Source: Dehalococcoidia bacterium
GTDB taxonomy: Bacteria > Chloroflexota > Dehalococcoidia > DSTF01 > WHTK01
Length of the DNA stretch: 64,000 nucleotides
Reading direction: 5' to 3'
NCBI GenBank assembly: GCA_009377745.1
Contig: WHTK01000010.1
Span: forward strand, 47,500-111,499
The stretch's first letter is position 1; the number at the start of each line of letters is the position of its first letter. The notes beneath the pieces were generated by a model, which had not been told where the DNA came from, ran no database searches, and saw only the letters and a list, made by a program, of their open reading frames with translations. Below are positions 8,254-15,118 of this stretch, in pieces. Both the position numbers and the translations under genes were made by a program.

Positions 8254-10032
8254 TCATGAGTGCTTCTCGTGCAGAGCCTTGTCGTACCACACGTAGGTGA
8301 AGGGCCGCGAGGAGTTTCCGCCGGTCAGGAAGATGCCGTCGTTACGCAGCCAGGGCCAGCGCAGCGAGAAGCTCGGGACATCGCCGAGGTAGTAGACGCA
8401 GGGCCATTCCAGCGCAAGCTGCTTCTGGATGTCCTGCATGATCGCCACCCGCTTCTGGGGGTCGACCTCCCGGCGCTGCTTGTAGACCAGGTCCGTGACG
8501 CCCGGGATCGGCTCCGGGGAGACGGCATTGCTGCCCTCAGGCGTGTAGGTCCGGTTGAGGATGTAGTCGGTGGTGGGACCGGACTGGAAGTGAGTGAGGA
8601 TGCCGGGGAAGCCCGCGCCCGCGCTCTCTCGCGCCCGGCGCCAGGACGTGTTGTAGTCCAAGCCATCGTGGGTCAGCGCGAAGACGCCGCTCTCGCTGAC
8701 ATGACCGGCGAGGATCTCGTCCTGCTTCTGCCGCGCCGGGTTGTAGCCGAGGGCCGTGTGGAGCTGCGATGGCACCGGCGTCTTGAGCCCGGCCGCTTCG
8801 ACCAGCTTCTTCGCCTCGGCAATGTTGTACTGGAAGTACTTCGCGCCCTCGCCGAGGCCATCGCCACGAGGATCTACCCATTCAGCATGGCCGGCGCCGA
8901 TGTGAGAGTGCCAGTAGAGCTTGAGCGGCAGGCCCGCGTCGGTAAACTCGCCCGTGTTGAAGAACGCCTCGAGCAAGAGGTCGCGGTCAATCGTCATGGA
9001 GAATGCACGGCGGACGCGGGGGTCCTTCCAGACGGAATCGGGCTGCTTGGAGAAGTTCCAGAAGCCGCCGCCGGTGGATGGCTCGGTGCCGGCCAGCATC
9101 AGTAGATCCGGGTTGGCGCGCTTGGTTGGGAGCACGTCGGCGCTGTTCACCGGATAGCTCCAGACGTTGCCGGAGATGAACTGCGCCAATCCAGTGGCGT
9201 ACTCACTCAGCAGCGGCTTACGGATCTCGTCGAAGAAGGGGCGCGGCTTGTCGTACCAGGCCGGGTTCTTCTTGAAGACGATGCGGCTGCTGCCGACGTA
9301 CTCCTGGAGGACGTAGGGGCCGGAGCCGCGCATGTCGGCGCGGAAATCGAAGTTGTCGTCCTTCGGCTGGAGGAAAAAGTTTTCGGCGGCAAACAGCTCG
9401 ATGATGTCCGCGAACGGGAAGGCCAGCTTGAAGACCAGCGTACGCGGATCCGGCGTGGTCAACGACTCCACCGGCGAGTTAGGGTTGCGGGCGTTGGAAT
9501 AGTCCCCACCGTAGAAGCCGGTGGTGGTGAACTTGTCCCAGCTCCACTTGACGTCGGAGGCGTCCATGGCACGGCCGTTGGTCGGCGGGCGGGCATCGAA
9601 CTTGTGGTTGGGGCGGAGCTTGAGAGTCATAGTAAGCCCGTCCGCGGAAAGCTCATAAGACTCGGCGGCGTCACCGGTGACCTCTGCCGTGCCGGGCTTC
9701 TTCGAGGTGCTGATGCCGGCCTTCAGGAGCAGGCTGTAGACGTAGAGCATGGGGCCGAAGCTAGCCCTCTGACTAACGAGCAGCGGGTCCATGGTGTGGA
9801 TGTCGGTGCCCAGGAAGTCGGGATAGACGCCACCGGCCACCGCCTTGGCGGTAGTGTCCTCCGCCTTGCCGAGCAGGCCGGAGGCATCGCCGTTGCCATC
9901 ATCGCTGCCGCCGCCACAGCCGATCAGGCTCAGGGCGAGTCCGGAACCGGCTATGCCCGCGGCGCCGGTAAGCAGCCGCCGCCTGGTTGCCTGACGGCCT
10001 CGCAGAATCTTCGACCAGTAACTTTCTTCCAT
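8254..10032 (-). CDS. ABC transporter substrate-binding lipoprotein, family 5
   Basis: 592 residues from the ATG at 10032, chosen because AGGGAG precedes it and because the paralogue at 10463 starts at the same place (both begin near SYWS). A twin-arginine motif (TRRRLLTG) is followed by a hydrophobic stretch and the lipobox SLIGC, so it is a Tat-exported lipoprotein. The body is a periplasmic oligopeptide/nickel-type binding fold (ELSADGLTMTLKLRPNHKF; DVKWSWDKF; DPRVRRAFSMTIDRDLLLEA). No permease or ATPase gene is nearby. It probably delivers a peptide, amide or similar solute and forms an operon with the amidase downstream. Confidence 0.93.
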   Translation of the reverse strand: MEESYWSKILRGRQATRRRLLTGAAGIAGSGLALSLIGCGGGSDDGNGDASGLLGKAEDTTAKAVAGGVYPDFLGTDIHTMDPLLVSQRASFGPMLYVYSLLLKAGISTSKKPGTAEVTGDAAESYELSADGLTMTLKLRPNHKFDARPPTNGRAMDASDVKWSWDKFTTTGFYGGDYSNARNPNSPVESLTTPDPRTLVFKLAFPFADIIELFAAENFFLQPKDDNFDFRADMRGSGPYVLQEYVGSSRIVFKKNPAWYDKPRPFFDEIRKPLLSEYATGLAQFISGNVWSYPVNSADVLPTKRANPDLLMLAGTEPSTGGGFWNFSKQPDSVWKDPRVRRAFSMTIDRDLLLEAFFNTGEFTDAGLPLKLYWHSHIGAGHAEWVDPRGDGLGEGAKYFQYNIAEAKKLVEAAGLKTPVPSQLHTALGYNPARQKQDEILAGHVSESGVFALTHDGLDYNTSWRRARESAGAGFPGILTHFQSGPTTDYILNRTYTPEGSNAVSPEPIPGVTDLVYKQRREVDPQKRVAIMQDIQKQLALEWPCVYYLGDVPSFSLRWPWLRNDGIFLTGGNSSRPFTYVWYDKALHEKHS

Positions 10033-10123
10033 CTCACTCCCTCTGCCGCGATCAGCCCGTACAGGCAATGCGGACGCGCCCTTAATCTAGCCGCCGGCCT
10101 GGAGGCTGACAACGGGTCAGAGG

Positions 10124-10139
10124 CTTATGGAACCATAAG
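10124..10139. promoter_or_regulatory. Palindromic operator candidate upstream of minus-strand SBP gene
   Basis: CTTATGG-AA-CCATAAG is a perfect 7-2-7 dyad containing TTAT-N6-ATAA. It lies about 100 bases before the ATG at 10032. The same TTAT-N6-ATAA core occurs upstream of the plus-strand SBP gene (10310) and of the second isochorismatase-like gene (12948). A further GCATAA half-site follows at 10150-10155. Confidence 0.55.
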
Positions 10140-10158
10140 TGAAGCTTTGGCATAAAGC

Positions 10159-10188
10159 AGCCGAGGCTCCTGGGGAGGAGTCTCGGCT
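10159..10188. other. Stable hairpin in divergent SBP intergenic region
   Basis: AGCCGAG-G-CTCCT / AGGAG-T-CTCGGCT forms a 13-bp stem (one G-U pair when read on the plus strand) with a GGGG loop. It lies in the 430-base gap between the two divergent solute-binding protein genes (10033-10462), which otherwise holds only the operator-like palindromes. No T-run follows on the plus strand. On the minus strand it precedes GCTTTAT. Role unclear. Confidence 0.5.
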
Positions 10189-10309
10189 AAAGGGGGAGAG
10201 CCGCCGGGCGCTACTGGTCAACCCACACGGCGCAGCCTAGCCTACTCCCTGCTGTCAAGCCCCGGATCTGAAATCTCCCTATTCAGTGTCAGGTCGCGCG
10301 AAGTTTTGC

Positions 10310-10363
10310 TTATCACTGCATAACCTTCTCGGCGTTGTTAACGCTCCTTGGTGTAGCTACATT
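10310..10363 (+). promoter_or_regulatory. Operator plus promoter for plus-strand SBP gene
   Basis: TTAT-CACTGC-ATAA at 10310-10323 is followed 35 bases later by a -10-like TACATT (10358-10363), with TTGTTA (10335-10340) as the -35 at 17-bp spacing. The same block with the same internal distance recurs at 12948-13001 before another gene. The palindrome centre is about 54 bases before the expected transcription start, a position used by activators such as LysR proteins. Confidence 0.6.
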
Positions 10364-10462
10364 GGCGGCGTCCCGGCCAAAGACGCCGGATTTTTGGCGA
10401 TGGGCCCAGGCGTCGATTCGGCATGAAATCGCCCTCCGGGGGACCAGAAAAGGGAGTAAGCA

Positions 10463-12268
10463 ATGGCAGCCGATAGTTACTGGAGCAGGATGACAACGGC
10501 GAGACTAAGACGGCGGCGGCTGCTTCAGGCCGGCGCAGGGACGGCCGCAGGCGCCCTGGCCTTGAGCCTCATCGGCTGCGGTGGCGGGGACGGCGAAGAC
10601 GACGCTACCAGCCTCGTCAGCAAGCCCGTCGATACCACGGACAAGGCCGTGAAGGGCGGGACTTATCCCGGCCATATCACCGGCAACATTGTCCAGTTCA
10701 ACACAGAGCGTCAGGGAGCGGATGCGACAGCGGCCAATCATGGCTACAGCCGCATCGTAAAGTTCAAGTCAATCAAGTACCCGGAGCCGCGGCTCTCGGT
10801 TGTCGAGGGTGATGCCGTCACCGGCTGGGAGGTCTCCGGCGATGGCCTGACCTACACCTTCAAGATGCGGCCCAACCAGAAGCTGGACCCTCGGCCACCG
10901 ACCAGCGGACGCTTGCTCACATCCCAGGACGTGAAGTTCAGTTGGGACCGCTTCGCCAGGATCAATGCCTACCGCACCAGCCTGGCCCACGCGTCCGACC
11001 CATCCGCCCCGGTGATGAGCGTTGAGGCGCCGGACAACAACACCTTCGTGATGAAGCTGGCTTATCCGTACGCGGGGCTGCTGCCTCAGTTCTGCTTCAC
11101 GCGCCACGTTGTCATCCTGCCGGTGGAGGCGGACGACAAGTTCAAGACCGGCGAGGAGATGCGCGGCTCCGGCGCCTGGCGGCTGAAGGAGTACGTACCC
11201 AGCGCCCGCATTGTCTACGAGCCGAACCCGGACTGGTACGACCACGGCAAGATGCTGCTGGGCCAGAAGAGTCTGCCGATCCTGAGCGAGTACAGCGCCC
11301 TGCTGGCCCAGTTCCGCACCGGCGCCATCGCCACAATGACGGTGAATGCCGAGGACGTGCTCTCGACGAAACGGGACCTGCCGGAGCTGACGATGATCGC
11401 CGATGAGGAGCACTCTCAGGGCGGTTCGAACATCCGCTTTGGCTTCCTGCCGGAGTCGCCCTTCCATGACGTCCGCCTGCGCCAGGCGATCTCGCTGCTG
11501 ATGGACCGAGACCTGCTGATCGACACGTTCTACAACTCGCAGCAGTTCGCCGACGCCGGCCTCGAGACCTCACGTCGCTGGCACACCGTCATACCGGCCG
11601 GCTACGACGACTGGTGGCTCGACCCACAGGACGAGAAGGCCTTCGGCGCCAACGCCCGCTATTACAAGCACGACCCGGCGGAGGCCAAGAAGCTGGTCTC
11701 GGCCGCGACGGGTGGCAATCCGGTGGAGACGAACTGGATCTGGACCGCCAACGGCTACGGGCCGGACTTCCAGCGCCTTGCGGAGGTCCTGCACCAGATG
11801 TGGGAGGAGAGCGGCAGCTTCAAGCTGACGACGGTTAACCCTGACTACACGTCAGAATGGGACCCGAAGTACAACCGCAATCAAGGCCGCTACTCCGGCC
11901 TGGCCCTGGGTTCGGCCGGCAGCGGCACGCCGGACGTGGACGGTCAGATCGTCGCCCGGCTGCAGGGCGGTCATGCCCGCACCGGTCACGTTGCCGCCAA
12001 TGGCAAGCTAGACCAGACGCTGGAGAAGTTCGTTGCCGACCAGCGCAAGGAGGCCGACTTCAACAAGCGCCAGTCAATCATCTACGAGATGCAGCGCTAC
12101 TGCGCCAAGGAGATGTACTACCTGATGGAGGCTGGAGAGTCGCTGGGCTTTTCGCTGGCCTGGCCCTGGCTCGGCAACTTCCGCGTCTACCGTGCCGGCA
12201 CCGGCGGCGCAGCATCGACGGAGATCGAGCCCTTCTACTGGATCGACGAATCGGAACGCAAGGCTTAG
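10463..12268 (+). CDS. ABC transporter substrate-binding lipoprotein, family 5 (paralogue)
   Basis: 601 residues, a clear paralogue of the divergent protein at 8254-10032. It has the same N-terminal SYWS start, a run of arginines before the hydrophobic stretch (LRRRRLLQAG, Tat-like) and the same lipobox SLIGC. A good ribosome site (AAGGGAG) precedes the ATG. Binding-protein landmarks: GLTYTFKMRPNQKL, DVKFSWDRF, DVRLRQAISLLMDRDLLIDT. No membrane component is encoded nearby, so it must use permeases elsewhere. It is followed by two isochorismatase-fold genes. Transcribed from the promoter block at 10310-10363. Confidence 0.93.
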   Translation: MAADSYWSRMTTARLRRRRLLQAGAGTAAGALALSLIGCGGGDGEDDATSLVSKPVDTTDKAVKGGTYPGHITGNIVQFNTERQGADATAANHGYSRIVKFKSIKYPEPRLSVVEGDAVTGWEVSGDGLTYTFKMRPNQKLDPRPPTSGRLLTSQDVKFSWDRFARINAYRTSLAHASDPSAPVMSVEAPDNNTFVMKLAYPYAGLLPQFCFTRHVVILPVEADDKFKTGEEMRGSGAWRLKEYVPSARIVYEPNPDWYDHGKMLLGQKSLPILSEYSALLAQFRTGAIATMTVNAEDVLSTKRDLPELTMIADEEHSQGGSNIRFGFLPESPFHDVRLRQAISLLMDRDLLIDTFYNSQQFADAGLETSRRWHTVIPAGYDDWWLDPQDEKAFGANARYYKHDPAEAKKLVSAATGGNPVETNWIWTANGYGPDFQRLAEVLHQMWEESGSFKLTTVNPDYTSEWDPKYNRNQGRYSGLALGSAGSGTPDVDGQIVARLQGGHARTGHVAANGKLDQTLEKFVADQRKEADFNKRQSIIYEMQRYCAKEMYYLMEAGESLGFSLAWPWLGNFRVYRAGTGGAASTEIEPFYWIDESERKA

Positions 12269-12348
12269 CCTCAGACTGAGATTGGTGCGGGCGTCAGCGC
12301 TCTCTATGCTGGCGCTGCTTCTGCGACGAAGCCAGGAAAGGAAGAACC

Positions 12349-12915
12349 GTGAGCGAATCAGCGCCCGAGAAGTTGGCAGTGATCATCCTCGATATGGCGA
12401 GGGGCTACGGCTGGCTGCCCGGCAGCTACGGCTACGAGATGGTCGCGCGCGTCCGCCGCCTGAAGGACGCCGCCCTTGCCGCCGGCGTGCAGGTGTTCCA
12501 CGTCCACAGTTTGCGGCGCCCTACCGACAACGTGCCTAACATGTCGATGAAGGTCGGCACCACAAACCTGGAAGTCATACCGGAGCTGGAGCCTACCGAT
12601 CAGGACATCTTCATCTACAAGCGCTATCTCAGCGGCTTCTCTCACAACGACCTCGACTACACTCTGCGCACAATGGGCATCCAGAAGGTCCTCCTTGCGG
12701 GGGCGTCCACGGACAACACCGTGCTCTGGACTGCGGCCGATGCCTTCCAGAACCGCTACGGCGTCGTCATCGTCGAAGATTGCACGATGGTGCACCGTCA
12801 GACTGAGCCGCCGGAGGCGCAGACGGGCGCCATCCGGATCATCCGCAACGTCCTGCACGGCGAGATCCTCTCCCTAGAAGAAGCGATAACCAAATACCTC
12901 TCGCGCCGGGACTAA
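12349..12915 (+). CDS. Isochorismatase-like hydrolase lacking the catalytic Cys
   Basis: 188 residues, GTG start. The fold is that of the isochorismatase/nicotinamidase family: Asp15 in VIILDMARG and Lys91 in FIYKRYLSG occupy two triad positions. The third, normally Cys in a GxxTxxCV motif, reads GASTDNTV, with Thr124 in its place. Family members with Cys use it as nucleophile, so this one may have lost activity, act by another route or serve as a binding or partner protein. It is 80 bases after the solute-binding gene and may share its transcript. A complete paralogue follows at 13108. Confidence 0.85.
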   Translation: MSESAPEKLAVIILDMARGYGWLPGSYGYEMVARVRRLKDAALAAGVQVFHVHSLRRPTDNVPNMSMKVGTTNLEVIPELEPTDQDIFIYKRYLSGFSHNDLDYTLRTMGIQKVLLAGASTDNTVLWTAADAFQNRYGVVIVEDCTMVHRQTEPPEAQTGAIRIIRNVLHGEILSLEEAITKYLSRRD

Positions 12916-12947
12916 TAATCTGCCGGCGAGATTCGTCGAAGTTTTGC

Positions 12948-13001
12948 TTATCGCTGCATAACCTTCTCGGCGTCGTCAGGCTCGCCGGGGACTGCTACAT
13001 T
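12948..13001 (+). promoter_or_regulatory. Second copy of the operator-promoter block
   Basis: TTAT-CGCTGC-ATAA at 12948-12961, then TACATT at 12996-13001, exactly 35 bases after the palindrome as in the copy at 10310. The flanks are also alike: AAGTTTTGC before, CCTTCTCGGCGT after, and a shared CCGGCCA past the -10. The -35 here is poorer (TCGTCA). It lies 107 bases upstream of the intact isochorismatase-like gene, so it probably drives that gene separately. Confidence 0.6.
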
Positions 13002-13107
13002 GACGGCGTTCCGGCCACTTGCAGTGACAGGACGCCAACATGCCCAAACAGAACGGCTAAACTAGAGCATCGGCCAGCCCAAGTTTGGCATCGGAAGGTA
13101 AGGGAAC

Positions 13108-13761
13108 ATGCTCACGACCCTTGCGGAGAAAGTAGACCCGCGAAACGCCGCGCTGATCGTCGTCGATTGGCAGAATGACTTCTGCCTGCGCAACGCCGGT
13201 GAAGGGCCGGACAGCAACGCTCGGCCCCTGGATGGAGTGCCGGAGGCGACTGCCCGGCTGCATCAGATTATCGCAGAGGGCCGCAAGGCCGGCCTGCCGA
13301 TCATCTACATCGCAACGGTGCATGGGCCGGACGTGGACTCCGAGGTCTGGATCGAGCGGCGGCGCGATCGCGATCACTTTCGGCCGCTGGAAGGGTCCTG
13401 GGGGGCACGGCTCCACGGCGGACTGACCCCGGCTGAAGACGAGCCGGTCGTGATCAAGCATCGCTGGAGCGCCTTCATCAACACGGAGCTGGAGGCGGCG
13501 CTCAACGCTCGCGGCGTGAAGTCGCTGATCATGGCCGGGACGTCCGCTAACGGCTGCGTCGAGAAGACGGCCCTGGACGGCTTCCAGCTCGACTACTACG
13601 TCGTCGCCACCGATTGCATGGCGACCTCGCACCCGGACGCGCGCAGCATGAAGGAGGTCTTCTCCTTCGGCGCCGTCGCCACTGCGGATGAGATCATTGC
13701 TTGCTGGTCAGAAGCCGGCGCAGAGAAATCCGCTTCGAGGACAGCCGCAGGGCAGGTTTGA
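13108..13761 (+). CDS. Isochorismatase-family cysteine hydrolase
   Basis: 217 residues. The Asp-Lys-Cys triad is complete: Asp20 in LIVVDWQNDF, Lys117 in VIKHRWSAF and Cys150 in GTSANGCVEKTALD. This family cleaves amides such as nicotinamide, N-carbamoyl compounds, biuret or ureido acids, or the ether of isochorismate; the exact substrate cannot be read here. No signal peptide, so cytoplasmic. A purine-rich ribosome site precedes the ATG. Together with the amidase at 6632 it could degrade nitrogen compounds imported through the two binding proteins. Confidence 0.93.
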   Translation: MLTTLAEKVDPRNAALIVVDWQNDFCLRNAGEGPDSNARPLDGVPEATARLHQIIAEGRKAGLPIIYIATVHGPDVDSEVWIERRRDRDHFRPLEGSWGARLHGGLTPAEDEPVVIKHRWSAFINTELEAALNARGVKSLIMAGTSANGCVEKTALDGFQLDYYVVATDCMATSHPDARSMKEVFSFGAVATADEIIACWSEAGAEKSASRTAAGQV

Positions 13762-13785
13762 GCTTGGGCCCAGCTTGCTCTTGGA

Positions 13786-14196
13786 CTACTGAACGGTTAG
13801 CTGACCGCTCATGACGCTGCGGCCGTGCAGGGTGCAGTAGAACGTGTAGCTCCCCGCGGCAGCGCTGAACTGTATCGCCGTTGACTGACCGGCGTTGAGC
13901 TGGACGTCCACGACGTTATCAATCGTGAAGGTGTGAGGCGAGGGTCCCATGTTACGCGTAGCGATCGCGACCTGCCCGGCCGGCACCGTCAGCGCAGCGG
14001 GGCTGTAGCTGAAGTCGGCAACGCTGATCGAGGGTCCGGATGGCGCCGGGTTGGCGGCCGTGGTGGTTGGGTTCGTGGGCGGCGGCGCAGTAGGCGCTCC
14101 GCTGGTTGGGCTACTATCGTCATCGCCACCGCAGGCTATGAGTAAGATGGCGAGTGGGACGAAACCGAGACAGAGGACACGATTTACAAGCTTCAT
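13786..14196 (-). CDS. Cupredoxin-domain lipoprotein
   Basis: 136 residues. The signal peptide ends in lipobox LLIAC, followed by a Thr/Pro/Ser-rich linker and one plastocyanin/azurin-like domain. Type 1 copper ligands are visible: His in SPHTF, then Cys, His and Met in FYCTLHGRSVM. It is therefore probably a lipid-anchored extracytoplasmic electron carrier or copper-binding protein. A related protein is encoded at 43785. A ribosome site (AAGGAGGT) precedes the ATG. No respiratory partner gene is adjacent. Confidence 0.9.
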   Translation of the reverse strand: MKLVNRVLCLGFVPLAILLIACGGDDDSSPTSGAPTAPPPTNPTTTAANPAPSGPSISVADFSYSPAALTVPAGQVAIATRNMGPSPHTFTIDNVVDVQLNAGQSTAIQFSAAAGSYTFYCTLHGRSVMSGQLTVQ

Positions 14197-14256
14197 ATCA
14201 CCTCCTTGAGATAGGCTACCTAAGGAGGTACGCCACGCCGGGCGTGGGAGATTGGT

Positions 14257-15051
14257 TTAAAGGCCGATCAGCTTATCGAGGCCGATGACGAGCTCCCGGC
14301 GCTTCATGACCTCGCGGGTGGCCAGCAGGACGCCGGGGATGAAGGACTCGCGGCCGGTGGAGTCGTGGCGGATGCGCAGCGTCTGACCCAGACCACCGAG
14401 TGCGACCTCCTGGTGCGCGACGAAGCCGGGCATGCGCTGGCTGTGCAGGGCCACCCCCTCATAGACGGCGCCGCGGGCGTTGGGCAGGGTGTCCTTCTCC
14501 GGGTCGGTGTGCTCGAAGGGCTTGCCACGGGCAGCGACCATCTCTTGCGCGGTGGCGATGGCGGTGCCGGAGGGAGCATCGGCCTTCTTCTCCTGGTGCA
14601 TCTCCGTGATCTCGGCGAAGTCAAAGTAGCCGGATGCGAGCTTGGCCATGTGGATCATCAACACCGCGCCGATGGCAAAGTTGGGCGCGACGACGGCGCC
14701 GATGCCCTGGGCCTTGCAAGACGCCTCCAGCTCCTTGAGAAAAGCCTCGCTGAGGCCGGTGGTGCCGATGACGACCCGTACGCCGCGCTGGAGGGCGGCA
14801 GGGGCGACCTCGGCCGTCCAGGCGGCGTTGGTGAAGTCGATGAGGACGTCCGGCTTGACGAGGTCGAGGAGGGCGCCGGGGTCTTTGCCGAGAGGGATGG
14901 AGCCGCTGCCGTCGGGAAGACGTACGGAGTCCGCGTCGGAGAACTTCTCGATGACGCCGGCGGGCTCCAGGCCGGGCTCACGCAGGACGCCGGCCAGGAC
15001 CTCTCGGCCCATGAAGCCGGTGCCGCAAACGGCGACGCGTATCTTGTCCAT
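14257..15051 (-). CDS. dapB: 4-hydroxy-tetrahydrodipicolinate reductase
   Basis: Reduces the cyclic product of DapA in lysine/diaminopimelate synthesis using NAD(P)H. Start set at the ATG at 15051 (MDKIRVAVCG), which has GGAGGGG upstream; an ATG seven codons earlier has no ribosome site. 264 residues. The Rossmann glycine motif GTGFMGRE is at the N-terminus; the substrate site EMHQEKKADAPSGTA and the RHDSTGRESF segment are typical of DapB. Same strand as pnp, after a strong hairpin. No other lysine genes are nearby. Confidence 0.95.
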   Translation of the reverse strand: MDKIRVAVCGTGFMGREVLAGVLREPGLEPAGVIEKFSDADSVRLPDGSGSIPLGKDPGALLDLVKPDVLIDFTNAAWTAEVAPAALQRGVRVVIGTTGLSEAFLKELEASCKAQGIGAVVAPNFAIGAVLMIHMAKLASGYFDFAEITEMHQEKKADAPSGTAIATAQEMVAARGKPFEHTDPEKDTLPNARGAVYEGVALHSQRMPGFVAHQEVALGGLGQTLRIRHDSTGRESFIPGVLLATREVMKRRELVIGLDKLIGL

Positions 15052-15077
15052 TAGCAGGCCCCTCCGCCGCATATGGT

Positions 15078-15106
15078 AAGGCCCGGGTCAATTTAGCCCG
15101 GGCCTT
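15078..15106 (-). terminator. Hairpin between pnp and dapB
   Basis: AAGGCCCGGG / CCCGGGCCTT forms a perfect 10-bp stem with a 9-base loop, just past the pnp stop. There is no clear T-run on the minus strand, so it may be a weak terminator or an RNA-protecting or processing hairpin. Confidence 0.55.
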
Positions 15107-15118
15107 AGGTTGTCCTGG

